Shown piece by piece: positions 56,709 through 64,000 of a DNA stretch of 64,000 bases (position 1 is the first letter of the stretch; each line of letters begins with the position of its first letter). The notes below the pieces were generated by a model. It was not told the origin of the DNA, did no database searches, and worked only from the letters and a program-made list of their open reading frames with translations. Location of the stretch: NCBI RefSeq assembly GCF_900116435.1, contig NZ_FPAZ01000006.1, positions 186,001 through 250,000 of the forward strand, written 5' to 3'. The position numbers and the translations under genes were made by a program. Source of the DNA: Pseudoalteromonas lipolytica (GTDB taxonomy: Bacteria > Pseudomonadota > Gammaproteobacteria > Enterobacterales > Alteromonadaceae).

Positions 56709-57257
56709 ATGACACAACAAAAGCAACAGGGTTTCACCCTAATTGAATTAATGATTGTAGTAGCAATCATCGGTATTTTGGCTGCAGTGGCACTGCCAGC
56801 GTATCAAGACTATACTGTACGTGCACGTGTGGCTGAAGGTTTAGGGCTAGCATCAGCTGCAAAAATTAATGTACAAGACGTATTGGCTTCTGGTAATCCT
56901 CGTGGTGATGCTGCAGGTTATGCATTAGGTTATAATGCACCAACAGCGACAGCTAACACTACTAGTGTAGCTATTACTGCAGCTACAGGTGTAATTACGG
57001 TAGAAACCACAGCTGCTGCTGGTGGTGGTACTTTAATTATCACACCAAATGCTCCTATTGGTACAGCTCTTCCTGTAGGTACTGCAGCATTCACTCCTCC
57101 GACTGATGCTGTAAACTGGCGTTGTGCTGCAGCATTCACTCCTCCGACTGATGCTGTAAACTGGCGTTGTGCTGCAGCAGGTGCAAATGTTGCTGCGTAT
57201 GCAGGTGGTGCAGCAGGTACACTTGAAGCACGTTTTGCTCCTTCAGAATGTAAATAA
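56709..57257 (+). CDS. pilA: Type IV major pilin PilA with an internal 15-residue duplication
   Basis: 182 residues. Type III signal: [39 protein letters not shown], cut by PilD after Gly8 with Glu at mature position 5. A strong AGGAGAGG ribosome site precedes it. In DNA the 45 bp at 57084-57128 are repeated perfectly at 57129-57173, doubling [15 protein letters not shown]. Pilins of this class have two C-terminal cysteines closing a loop (WRC and PSEC); this one has three (Cys139, Cys154, Cys181). Head domain is rich in Ala, Thr and Gly and poor in charge. Confidence 0.95.
   Translation: MTQQKQQGFTLIELMIVVAIIGILAAVALPAYQDYTVRARVAEGLGLASAAKINVQDVLASGNPRGDAAGYALGYNAPTATANTTSVAITAATGVITVETTAAAGGGTLIITPNAPIGTALPVGTAAFTPPTDAVNWRCAAAFTPPTDAVNWRCAAAGANVAAYAGGAAGTLEARFAPSECK
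57084..57173 (+). repeat. Perfect 45-bp tandem duplication within pilA
   Basis: Two identical 45-bp units, in frame, with a short GCAGCA that restarts a third unit at 57174. Such exact identity implies a recent slippage event or an assembly artefact. Confidence 0.97.
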
Positions 57258-57265
57258 TTTTTTCG

Positions 57266-57288
57266 AAGGGTATAGTCTCTATACCCTT
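57266..57288 (+). terminator. Hairpin after pilA (attenuator-like)
   Basis: Stem AAGGGTATAG / CTATACCCTT with a 3-nt loop starting 8 bp after the pilA stop. The T-run is poor (TTATCGC), so it may protect the pilA message or attenuate read-through into the next genes. Confidence 0.6.
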
Positions 57289-57302
57289 TATCGCTACTTT
57301 TT

Positions 57303-58058
57303 ATGCCATACCCTTTTACAAAAAAACTAACCTACTATCATCTCCTTTTGACTTTATTGGTCTCGGTTTTGCCTTTCCTTATTTTTTACAATATATGGTA
57401 CCCAGAGGAAATTATTGAACTCACTGGTGGAAGAGGCGTATTAGAAATATTCATCATTGTCGAACTTTTATTATTTATAACAATTGCTACTTTACTATTT
57501 TTAAGTAGAAAAGATTCTAATAAAGAAATAATCATAAAGTACAGTTTCTTATGTATTTTGCAAATTTCAGCTTCAGCCATTGGCTATAAAACACTATATG
57601 AAGCAAAACCAGTTTACATAGCATATGAATTCAACAGGTTCAGAGTTGTTAGGCCAATTGATCTTCTAGGCGAATCAAATAAGTTCACACCTTATAATTT
57701 AATGAGTGGCCCTGAAATTATAGGAACAGAAAAATTAGCACCATCAAACCCTGAATTTCTGATGAGTATAAAAGACGCAATAAATGGTAATCATCCATCA
57801 TTTAAAGTAGCTCGCCAAATTGAATATCAACCTATTAAGAGCGAAGTATTAAAAAATGCACAAAATATAAAAGAATTAACACAAGAAAATATAGAAAAAA
57901 TACAGCTTTTTTCTCAACTACATGACTTAGATTTAGATAATTTAGTTTATTACCCGCTTACTAGCCATTATTCAGATGAGTGGATAGTTTTATTAGATAA
58001 AAAAAGTGCTGATATTGTCACTTATTTAAATATTAATGGATGGTACAAAAATGAGTAG
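57303..58058 (+). CDS. TfpX/TfpZ-like type IV pilin accessory protein
   Basis: 251 residues, AT-rich compared with neighbours. N-terminal membrane helices (about 11-31, 47-66, 77-96) and then a soluble part. The pattern NIWYPEEIIELTGG, IFIIVELLLFITIATLLFL and KPVYIAYEFNRFRVVRPIDL matches the TfpX/TfpZ group of proteins encoded next to pilin genes in Pseudomonas and Acinetobacter (WYP, then a membrane region, then RPVYxxFxxDRFxxV). Those help assemble or stabilise a particular pilin, so this gene may be matched to the PilA beside it. It overlaps pilC by 8 bp. Family call is by pattern, no search was run. Confidence 0.72.
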   Translation: MPYPFTKKLTYYHLLLTLLVSVLPFLIFYNIWYPEEIIELTGGRGVLEIFIIVELLLFITIATLLFLSRKDSNKEIIIKYSFLCILQISASAIGYKTLYEAKPVYIAYEFNRFRVVRPIDLLGESNKFTPYNLMSGPEIIGTEKLAPSNPEFLMSIKDAINGNHPSFKVARQIEYQPIKSEVLKNAQNIKELTQENIEKIQLFSQLHDLDLDNLVYYPLTSHYSDEWIVLLDKKSADIVTYLNINGWYKNE

Positions 58059-59286
58059 TAAGAAGGATTCTGACAATAAATCACTAGATACATTTTTGTG
58101 GGTTGGTGTAAACACTAGAGGGAAAAAACTAGAGGGTGAGCTTAGTGGACAGAGTATCTCTCTAGTAAAAGCACAATTGCGTAAGCAAGGCATTACCCCG
58201 TCTAAAGTAAAACGTAAACCTAAGCCGCTATTCGGTATTCAAAGTGTACAAAAAATTACCCCTAAAGACATTGCTTTAATTACACGCCAAATAGCGACCA
58301 TGCTGATGGCTGGTGTGCCGCTTATTCAATCTATTGAAATGATAGGTTCAGGTGCTAAAAATAAAAGTGTTGCTAGGCTGATGGAAGAAGTTGGTGACGA
58401 AGTAAAAGCAGGTGTGCCACTCTCGCAAGCTTTACGCAAACACCCCCGTTATTTTGATGATTTGTATTGCGACCTTGTTGCATCGGGTGAGCAATCGGGT
58501 GCCCTTGATAAAATTTTCGACCGTGTCGCACTTTATAAAGAAAAAGCCGAAGCTTTAAAGTCTAAAATCAAAAAAGCAATGTTTTACCCGATTGCGGTAT
58601 TAGTTGTGGCCTTAATTGTTACCTCAATCTTACTTATTTTTGTGGTACCCCAATTCCAAGATATTTTTAACGGTTTTGGTGCTGAGCTCCCCGCCTTTAC
58701 TTTAATGGTGATTGGTATATCTGAATTTATGCAAGAGTATTGGTGGATGATGCTGATTGCTGTTATTGCTTTTGGTTATGCCTATAAAGAAGCCCTGCTT
58801 AAAAGCAAAAAGCTCAGAGATGCCAACGACAGAGCTATATTAAAGTTACCTGTTATTGGCATGATTTTAAATAAAGCAGCGGTGGCTCGTTATGCACGAA
58901 CCCTTTCAACAACCTTTGCTGCAGGTGTACCCTTGGTTGATGCGCTAGACTCCGCCGCGGGAGCCTCAGGTAATGCAGTGTACCGTTACGCTATTTTAGA
59001 GATAAAAGCAGAAGTAAGCTCAGGTAATTTGATGAACTGGGCAATGCGAAATACAAAAATTTTTCCTGATATGGTAATTCAAATGGTCGCAATTGGTGAA
59101 GAGTCAGGTTCATTAGATGGCATGCTTGCCAAAGTAGCTACTATTTACGAGCAAGAGGTTGATGACGCAGTCGATGGCCTTTCAAGCTTATTAGAGCCGC
59201 TGATCATGGCTGTACTTGGCGTGCTGGTCGGTGGTTTAATTATTGCCATGTATTTACCTATTTTCCAGTTAGGTTCTGTTGTATAA
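58051..59286 (+). CDS. pilC: Type IV pilus inner-membrane platform protein PilC
   Basis: About 411 residues from the ATG at 58051, seven bases after GGATGG; an earlier ATG at 58036 lies within that ribosome site. Two GspF domains (around 75-198 and 280-400) with helices near 185-205, 232-252 and 380-400, and motifs MLMAGVPLIQSIEMI and TFAAGVPLVDALDSAAG. It links the PilB motor to pilus assembly. Confidence 0.95.
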   Translation: MSSKKDSDNKSLDTFLWVGVNTRGKKLEGELSGQSISLVKAQLRKQGITPSKVKRKPKPLFGIQSVQKITPKDIALITRQIATMLMAGVPLIQSIEMIGSGAKNKSVARLMEEVGDEVKAGVPLSQALRKHPRYFDDLYCDLVASGEQSGALDKIFDRVALYKEKAEALKSKIKKAMFYPIAVLVVALIVTSILLIFVVPQFQDIFNGFGAELPAFTLMVIGISEFMQEYWWMMLIAVIAFGYAYKEALLKSKKLRDANDRAILKLPVIGMILNKAAVARYARTLSTTFAAGVPLVDALDSAAGASGNAVYRYAILEIKAEVSSGNLMNWAMRNTKIFPDMVIQMVAIGEESGSLDGMLAKVATIYEQEVDDAVDGLSSLLEPLIMAVLGVLVGGLIIAMYLPIFQLGSVV

Positions 59287-59361
59287 CCCAAACATGTAAT
59301 TTTAAGCAATCAAGCTTTAAGCTCTTGATTCTTAGTTCAATGTTGTATTTTAGGTAGTTTA

Positions 59362-60258
59362 ATGCAAAATTTTTTCCTTGATATAGCCACCGTGATGCAA
59401 TCTCAACAGTGGTTTTATTTGTTAACTGTAGGACTTGTGAGTCTGTGTATTGGTAGCTTTTTAAATGTCGTTATTTACAGGCTACCACTGATGATGAAAC
59501 GAGAATGGCAATCAGAGTGCCGTCTGTTATTGGCCGATGAGCTAACAATTAACCATACTGAAGAGCCTACGCCTTTTAATTTAGTCACACCTAATTCAAC
59601 CTGCCCACAGTGTAAGGCACCGATTAAAATTTGGCAGAACATTCCTGTCATCAGCTGGTTAATACTCAAAGGCCGCTGTGCAAGTTGTGAGGCGCCAATC
59701 TCTGTTCGTTACCCCATTGTTGAAATGCTAACAGCCAGCTTAAGCCTCGCGGTTGCAGTTGTATTTGGCGCATCTGAACTTGCGTTACTTTATATTGTAA
59801 TCACATGGGTGCTCATTGCGCTTACGTTCATTGATATTGATCATATGCTTTTGCCAGACCAACTTACCTTACCGCTTGTTTGGCTTGCATTGATTGCAGC
59901 CGTGATGAACATCACAATCGCCCCTTCTGATGCGATTATTGGCGCTGCAATTGGCTATTTAAGTTTATGGAGTGTGTATTGGCTCTTTAAACTTGCTACT
60001 GGAAAAGAAGGCATGGGGTATGGCGATTTTAAATTACTCGCCGTATTTGGAGCGTTACTTGGTTGGCAGGCTATTTTAACTATCGTGCTGCTTTCGAGTG
60101 TCGTTGGCGCTCTTATTGGTATGCTGCAAATTATTATTCAAGGCAAAGATAAAACCACGCCTATTCCCTTTGGCCCCTACCTTGCGATAGCCGGTTGGGT
60201 AACCTTATTGTGGGGTGAGCAAATTCAAACAACCTATTTTAGCTATTTAGGTCATTAA
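59362..60258 (+). CDS. pilD: Prepilin peptidase/N-methyltransferase PilD
   Basis: 298 residues. GSFLNVVIYRLPLMM opening, a zinc tetracysteine (CPQCKAPI and CASCEAPI), and the two catalytic aspartates in FIDIDHMLLPDQL and GMGYGDFKLLA. Cleaves and methylates PilA and type II secretion pseudopilins. Followed by coaE after 2 bp. Confidence 0.96.
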   Translation: MQNFFLDIATVMQSQQWFYLLTVGLVSLCIGSFLNVVIYRLPLMMKREWQSECRLLLADELTINHTEEPTPFNLVTPNSTCPQCKAPIKIWQNIPVISWLILKGRCASCEAPISVRYPIVEMLTASLSLAVAVVFGASELALLYIVITWVLIALTFIDIDHMLLPDQLTLPLVWLALIAAVMNITIAPSDAIIGAAIGYLSLWSVYWLFKLATGKEGMGYGDFKLLAVFGALLGWQAILTIVLLSSVVGALIGMLQIIIQGKDKTTPIPFGPYLAIAGWVTLLWGEQIQTTYFSYLGH

Positions 60259-60260
60259 AT

Positions 60261-60869
60261 ATGGCAAACTGGATTTTAGGCTTAACGGGTGGTATTGGCT
60301 CTGGCAAAAGTGCTGTGAGTGCGATGTTTGAAAAGTTAGGGATCACGGTTGTTGATGCCGACATCGTCGCAAGAGAAGTCGTCGAGCCAGGCAGTGTAGG
60401 TCTTAAAAAAATTGTTGAGCATTTTGGCAAAACTATTCTCACCAGCGAGGGAGTGCTTGACCGCGCGAAGCTTAGGGGCATTATTTTTGATAATGAAACC
60501 GAAAAAGCATGGCTCAATGCTCTGCTACACCCGTTAATAAGGGAATCCATGCTTAAGCAACTGCAACAAGCCACCAGCGACTATGTAATTTTAGTTGCGC
60601 CCTTATTATTTGAAAACGGTTTAGAAAAATTGTGCAACCATACGTTGCTCATCGATGTCCCCGTCACAACTCAAATTACTAGGACCAGCGTACGCGACAA
60701 TGTCTCTGATGCTCAAGCGAAAAAAATTATTGCATCACAAATGTCTCGTGCCGATAAACAGCTAAAAGCCGATGATATTTTAGACAATGATCGCGCTCTA
60801 TCTGAAGTTGCGATTGATGTGAAAAAGCTGCATCAAAAATATTTAACTCATGCTGAAACTATATGCTAA
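60261..60869 (+). CDS. coaE: Dephospho-CoA kinase
   Basis: 202 residues. P-loop GLTGGIGSGKSAV near 8-20, DADIVAREVV near 33-42 and VAPLLFEN. Last step of coenzyme A synthesis. In Vibrio and E. coli it is followed by zapD and yacG; here pilB lies in the zapD position. Confidence 0.96.
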   Translation: MANWILGLTGGIGSGKSAVSAMFEKLGITVVDADIVAREVVEPGSVGLKKIVEHFGKTILTSEGVLDRAKLRGIIFDNETEKAWLNALLHPLIRESMLKQLQQATSDYVILVAPLLFENGLEKLCNHTLLIDVPVTTQITRTSVRDNVSDAQAKKIIASQMSRADKQLKADDILDNDRALSEVAIDVKKLHQKYLTHAETIC

Positions 60870-61031
60870 AAAATACATATCCATCTAATACAAAAACATT
60901 AATACAGATTATAAATACCTGAGTTAAAGGGTGAATTTATTTTGCAATTTTGCCTAAATCGACAAGACTGATGTTATACCCTGCTTTTTTCTGATAGATT
61001 TGGCATAGAAAGGATCAAATTAAGGTGCGCA

Positions 61032-62708
61032 ATGAATATTAACTCACCGTTACTGAGAAAATTTATCACATTAGGTCGCATTGATGCAGAGACCGTCAAA
61101 TTAAAGCAACGAGAATATAACTCCACAGCTGAGCTCATTTCTAAGAGCTGCGGTATAGACGCGCATGAATTAGCAGAGCAATGCACTGACTTGTTCCGTG
61201 TTCCCTATTTTGATATCAAAGACTTCGATGTATCACTTATTTCTGATGAGTTAGTTAAAGAAAAGCTCATTCGCGAGCATCATATCCTCCCGCTGATAAA
61301 GAAAGGCCGTAAGCTATATATAGCGGCATCGGACCCTACTGATTACGGTGCGTTTGAAAACTTTGAATTTAGTACAGGTCTGTCTTGTGAAGTTGTAGTG
61401 GTTGATTACAACCAGCTAGAAAATAAAATAGAGCAGCTGCTTGATGCGGCCGGTAGCTTACATTTAACGGATGACGAATTTAAAGAGCTTGGCGATCTCG
61501 ACACCGATAAACCACGCGATATGCCAAGTAGTGATGAAGACAAAGACGATGCGCCTATTATTGTCTACATCAATAAGATTTTGATGGATGCAATCAAAAA
61601 AGGGGCATCAGATTTACACTTCGAGCCATACGAGCATCGTTATCGAGTGCGCTTTCGGATTGATGGCATTTTACACGAAATGGCAAGCCCACCGAATAGC
61701 CTAGCAAGTCGATTATCTGCGCGCATAAAAGTTATGTCACGCTTAGATATCGCCGAAAAACGTAAACCACAAGATGGTCGCATTAAATTAAAAATTACTG
61801 AACGTAAAAGTATCGACTTTCGTGTCAGTACCCTGCCAACGCTGTGGGGCGAAAAAATTGTAATGCGTATTCTTGATTCATCAAGTGCTATGCTTGGCAT
61901 CGATGTATTGGGTTATGAGCCTGAACAGAAAAAACTCTACATGGATGCGCTCGAACAGCCGCAAGGGATGATACTAGTGACAGGTCCTACAGGCTCTGGT
62001 AAAACAGTATCTCTTTACACCGGCTTGAATATTTTGAACCAACCTGAGCGCAATATTAGTACTGCGGAAGATCCGGTTGAGATCAACCTTGAAGGCATTA
62101 ACCAAGTACAAATTAACACAAAAGCAGATATGACGTTCGCCAACGCGTTAAAAGCGTTCTTGCGTCAAGATCCCGATGTCGTCATGGTCGGTGAGATACG
62201 AGATCTAGAAACAGCTGAAATTTCCATTAAAGCAGCGCAAACAGGCCACCTAGTCTTATCGACGCTGCACACAAATTCAGCGCCAGAAACACTGACTCGA
62301 TTGTTAAACATGGGCGTTCCGGCATACAACGTTGCAAGTTCAATTAGTCTTATCATTGCACAGCGACTGGCCAGACGTTTATGTCCGAAATGTAAAACCC
62401 CAGAAAAACTGCCCGATGAAGAACTTATTCGCCAAGGCTTTGACCCCGCAACATTGAGTAAACTCACGCTGTTTTCTCCAAAAGGCTGTGATAGCTGTAC
62501 CGATGGCTATAAGGGACGAGTAGGTATTTACGAAGTCATGCAAATTACCCCTGAAATTGCGCAAATTATTATGCGTGGAGGTAATTCACTCGAAATTGCT
62601 GAGGTTTCTTTAAAATCAGGATTTAATAACTTACGTCTATCGGGATTAAAAAAAGCGGCGGATGGTGTCACCTCGCTAGCTGAAATAAATCGGGTCACGA
62701 GTTTTTAA
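61032..62708 (+). CDS. pilB: Type IV pilus assembly ATPase PilB
   Basis: 558 residues. N-terminal GspE/PilB domain (about 30-160), Walker [12 protein letters not shown] near 317, Asp box [10 protein letters not shown], Walker [13 protein letters not shown], His box THLHT-like [11 protein letters not shown], and a tetracysteine (CPKC and CDSC) near the end. Powers pilus extension with PilC. It is encoded after coaE, not in the usual pilA-pilB-pilC order. A 162-bp gap before it probably holds its own promoter. Confidence 0.96.
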   Translation: MNINSPLLRKFITLGRIDAETVKLKQREYNSTAELISKSCGIDAHELAEQCTDLFRVPYFDIKDFDVSLISDELVKEKLIREHHILPLIKKGRKLYIAASDPTDYGAFENFEFSTGLSCEVVVVDYNQLENKIEQLLDAAGSLHLTDDEFKELGDLDTDKPRDMPSSDEDKDDAPIIVYINKILMDAIKKGASDLHFEPYEHRYRVRFRIDGILHEMASPPNSLASRLSARIKVMSRLDIAEKRKPQDGRIKLKITERKSIDFRVSTLPTLWGEKIVMRILDSSSAMLGIDVLGYEPEQKKLYMDALEQPQGMILVTGPTGSGKTVSLYTGLNILNQPERNISTAEDPVEINLEGINQVQINTKADMTFANALKAFLRQDPDVVMVGEIRDLETAEISIKAAQTGHLVLSTLHTNSAPETLTRLLNMGVPAYNVASSISLIIAQRLARRLCPKCKTPEKLPDEELIRQGFDPATLSKLTLFSPKGCDSCTDGYKGRVGIYEVMQITPEIAQIIMRGGNSLEIAEVSLKSGFNNLRLSGLKKAADGVTSLAEINRVTSF

Positions 62709-62775
62709 CTCGCGACTCGATTCTTAGGCTGAGCTTTAGTAAGATCAGCTAAAATTGCTTAATAGAGATCACACC

Positions 62776-63009
62776 ATGCCAACCGTTGTAAACTGCCCGA
62801 CCTGCAAAGAAAAAGTAGAATGGTCAGAACAAAGCCCGTATCGCCCTTTTTGTTCAAAACGCTGTCAGCTGATCGATCTAGGTGAGTGGTCATTTGAAAA
62901 TAACAAGATTTCTTCACCCATCACCAGTGCAAACGAACTTAACCAAGATATGATAGAAGATATCGAGGCTATGCTCGCTAAGAATGATGATTCATTTTTC
63001 AAAGAATAA
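62776..63009 (+). CDS. yacG: DNA gyrase inhibitor YacG
   Basis: 77 residues from the ATG at 62776 ([16 protein letters not shown]); a TTG 21 bp upstream is in frame but would add residues not seen in the family. Zinc site Cys-x2-Cys and CSKRCQ, then an acidic tail. YacG binds GyrB and blocks DNA binding. A terminator follows. Confidence 0.93.
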   Translation: MPTVVNCPTCKEKVEWSEQSPYRPFCSKRCQLIDLGEWSFENNKISSPITSANELNQDMIEDIEAMLAKNDDSFFKE

Positions 63010-63018
63010 GTATTAAGA

Positions 63019-63044
63019 AACGCGGCTTCATTAGCCGCGCTTTC
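63019..63044 (+). terminator. Terminator of yacG
   Basis: Stem AACGCGGCT / AGCCGCGCTT with a short loop, followed by TTTCT, 10 bp after the stop. Confidence 0.75.
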
Positions 63045-63070
63045 TAGTTTAACGAATGCACTGGAACATA

Positions 63071-63601
63071 TTAGCTATGTGTTCTTTCAGCCTTATTACG
63101 CTCACCATCAACTCTGTGTAGCCCCTTTTTGTGACCTTTTTTACGCAGCTGTTTTTTAATTTCTTGATAGCTTTCACGCTGTTCTGCGTTAAGAACTTGC
63201 CAGATTGCATGCTCTGATTTCATTTTAATTAACGCAAATTGCTCACCTTTTTCTTGGCGGGCTTTAATTAGTTCACGTGCTGCATTTTCATCAAATGCGT
63301 GGGTCGCTAAGAGTGCATCCATTTTCTCTTTGTAGGCTATTCTATTGTCTTTCATGCTGCCTTTATCACCACGAAGAGCCTTCATTTGTGTTGTTTGCTC
63401 AGCAAAAATCGCTTTAAGTTGGGCTTGCTGTGCTTCTGTTAATTGTAATTTATTAATTCCACGCTCAGACAATAAAAAACCGGCTTGCGGATTCATGCCT
63501 CGGTGCATATCCCCTTTTGCCATTACTGATGTTGCGCCAACACTTGCTGCAGCTAAACCACAAACAAGTACGAATTTAGAAAGCTTATTTGAAATAGTCA
63601 T
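63071..63601 (-). CDS. CpxP/Spy family periplasmic chaperone-like protein
   Basis: About 176 residues. I take the second in-frame ATG (63601; MTISNKLSKF) because the ribosome site AAAGG is too close to the ATG at 63607. Signal peptide ending VMA (about residue 28). Two LTxxQ-type repeats, LQLTEAQQAQLKAIF and LNAEQRESYQEIKKQL, define the Spy/CpxP fold. C-terminus is basic (KGHKKGLHRVDGERNKAER). Such proteins bind misfolded periplasmic proteins or restrain the CpxA sensor. Divergent from cpxR, as in E. coli. Confidence 0.87.
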   Translation of the reverse strand: MTISNKLSKFVLVCGLAAASVGATSVMAKGDMHRGMNPQAGFLLSERGINKLQLTEAQQAQLKAIFAEQTTQMKALRGDKGSMKDNRIAYKEKMDALLATHAFDENAARELIKARQEKGEQFALIKMKSEHAIWQVLNAEQRESYQEIKKQLRKKGHKKGLHRVDGERNKAERTHS

Positions 63602-63692
63602 AGTCATTACCTTTTGTTGGGTTGTGTTCTGTCGTTATTTTTAACTGATGGATTCACTATACTCACTTCAATGCAAAGGAACGCAAACCAGT

Positions 63693-63708
63693 GTAAAGGT
63701 TGTGTAAA
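63693..63708 (+). promoter_or_regulatory. CpxR-box-like direct repeat
   Basis: GTAAA-GGTTGT-GTAAA fits the CpxR consensus GTAAA-N4-8-GTAAA. It lies between the divergent cpxP-like gene and cpxR (gap 63602-63772) and could control both. Confidence 0.65.
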
Positions 63709-63772
63709 GATTCACTTTTACACAATTTACTGAGTAGAATAGCCTTAAAGAAACAGTGCAATAGGTGCCACA

Positions 63773-64000
63773 ATGAAACTACTTATGATCGACGATGATA
63801 CAGGGCTGTGCGAGCTGTTAAGCGAGTATTTAACAGCACAAGGCTTTACAGTTGATTGTTATCATGATGGCGCACAAGGCCTAAATCAGGCCTTAAAATA
63901 CAACTACGAATTAATTTTGCTTGATGTCATGCTACCGTCGATGGATGGCTTTGAAGTACTCAAGCAACTTCGGCAACATAAACTCACGCCTGTCATTATG
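63773..64000 (+). CDS. cpxR: CpxR-type response regulator (partial, runs off window)
   Basis: The visible 76 residues (MKLLMIDDDTGLCELLSEYL and onward) are an OmpR-family receiver domain with acidic pocket Asp7-Asp8 and phospho-acceptor Asp51 in LILLDVMLPSMDG. The DNA-binding half is outside the window. The CpxR name rests on the neighbouring CpxP-like gene and the shared CpxR-box-like site. Confidence 0.88.
   Translation, partial: MKLLMIDDDTGLCELLSEYLTAQGFTVDCYHDGAQGLNQALKYNYELILLDVMLPSMDGFEVLKQLRQHKLTPVIM

Overview
The window looks like chromosomal DNA of a marine gammaproteobacterium of the Alteromonadales, most probably Pseudoalteromonas. The basis is the protein sequences and a backbone gene order shared with Enterobacterales, Vibrio and Shewanella: rapA-rluA-djlA-lptD-surA-pdxA-rsmA-apaG-apaH-folA, rplU-rpmA-obgE with ispB divergent, mdh/argR divergent, pdhR-aceE-aceF-lpd, ampE-ampD, nadC/pilA, pilC-pilD-coaE, yacG. 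Species assignment is inference; I ran no search.

Region 1 (1-15.25 kb) reads as an acquired accessory segment, all on the minus strand. A tightly packed copper/silver resistance operon runs from a small Met/His/Cys-rich secreted protein through DUF411, CusC, CusB (with two CusF-like domains at its C-terminus), CusA, two PepSY membrane proteins (one fused to a ferredoxin/flavin reductase), CopC and a partial CopD cut by the window edge. Upstream lie four genes of unknown function that fall into two paralogous pairs, then a complete PIN-PhoH ATPase. This block abuts a second, resident-looking phoH that loses its homology just before Walker B, so the 15.25-kb point looks like a recombination or insertion junction.

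Region 2 (16.4-33 kb) is core: divergent rapA, rluA, a DUF3530 hydrolase-like protein, djlA, the peptidoglycan-recycling pair murU-amgK, then the outer-membrane biogenesis and RNA maintenance run lptD-surA-pdxA-rsmA-apaG-apaH, and a chemoreceptor. A nested pair of MITE-like repeats (33.1-33.5 kb) separates it from region 3.

Region 3 (33.5-46 kb) carries DUF3718, folA, obgE-rpmA-rplU, ispB, mdh, argR, a DyP-type peroxidase homologue with an altered active site, and a Fur-type fbpABC ferric iron importer. The 956-bp gap after fbpA contains a strong candidate CsrB-type small RNA: about 26 GGA motifs, GGA-loop hairpins, a terminator and a GacA/UvrY-like upstream palindrome. A tapT (DTW) gene follows.

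Region 4 (46-64 kb) has the pyruvate dehydrogenase operon with PdhR operators, ampED, nadC, and a type IV pilus locus with an unusual arrangement: pilA carries a perfect 45-bp tandem duplication that adds a cysteine, an AT-rich TfpX/TfpZ-like pilin accessory gene sits where pilB is expected, and pilB lies downstream of coaE where zapD is usual. The window ends with yacG, a CpxP/Spy-like protein and a divergent partial cpxR sharing a CpxR-box-like site. I saw no tRNA, rRNA, CRISPR array, complete transposase or integrase.
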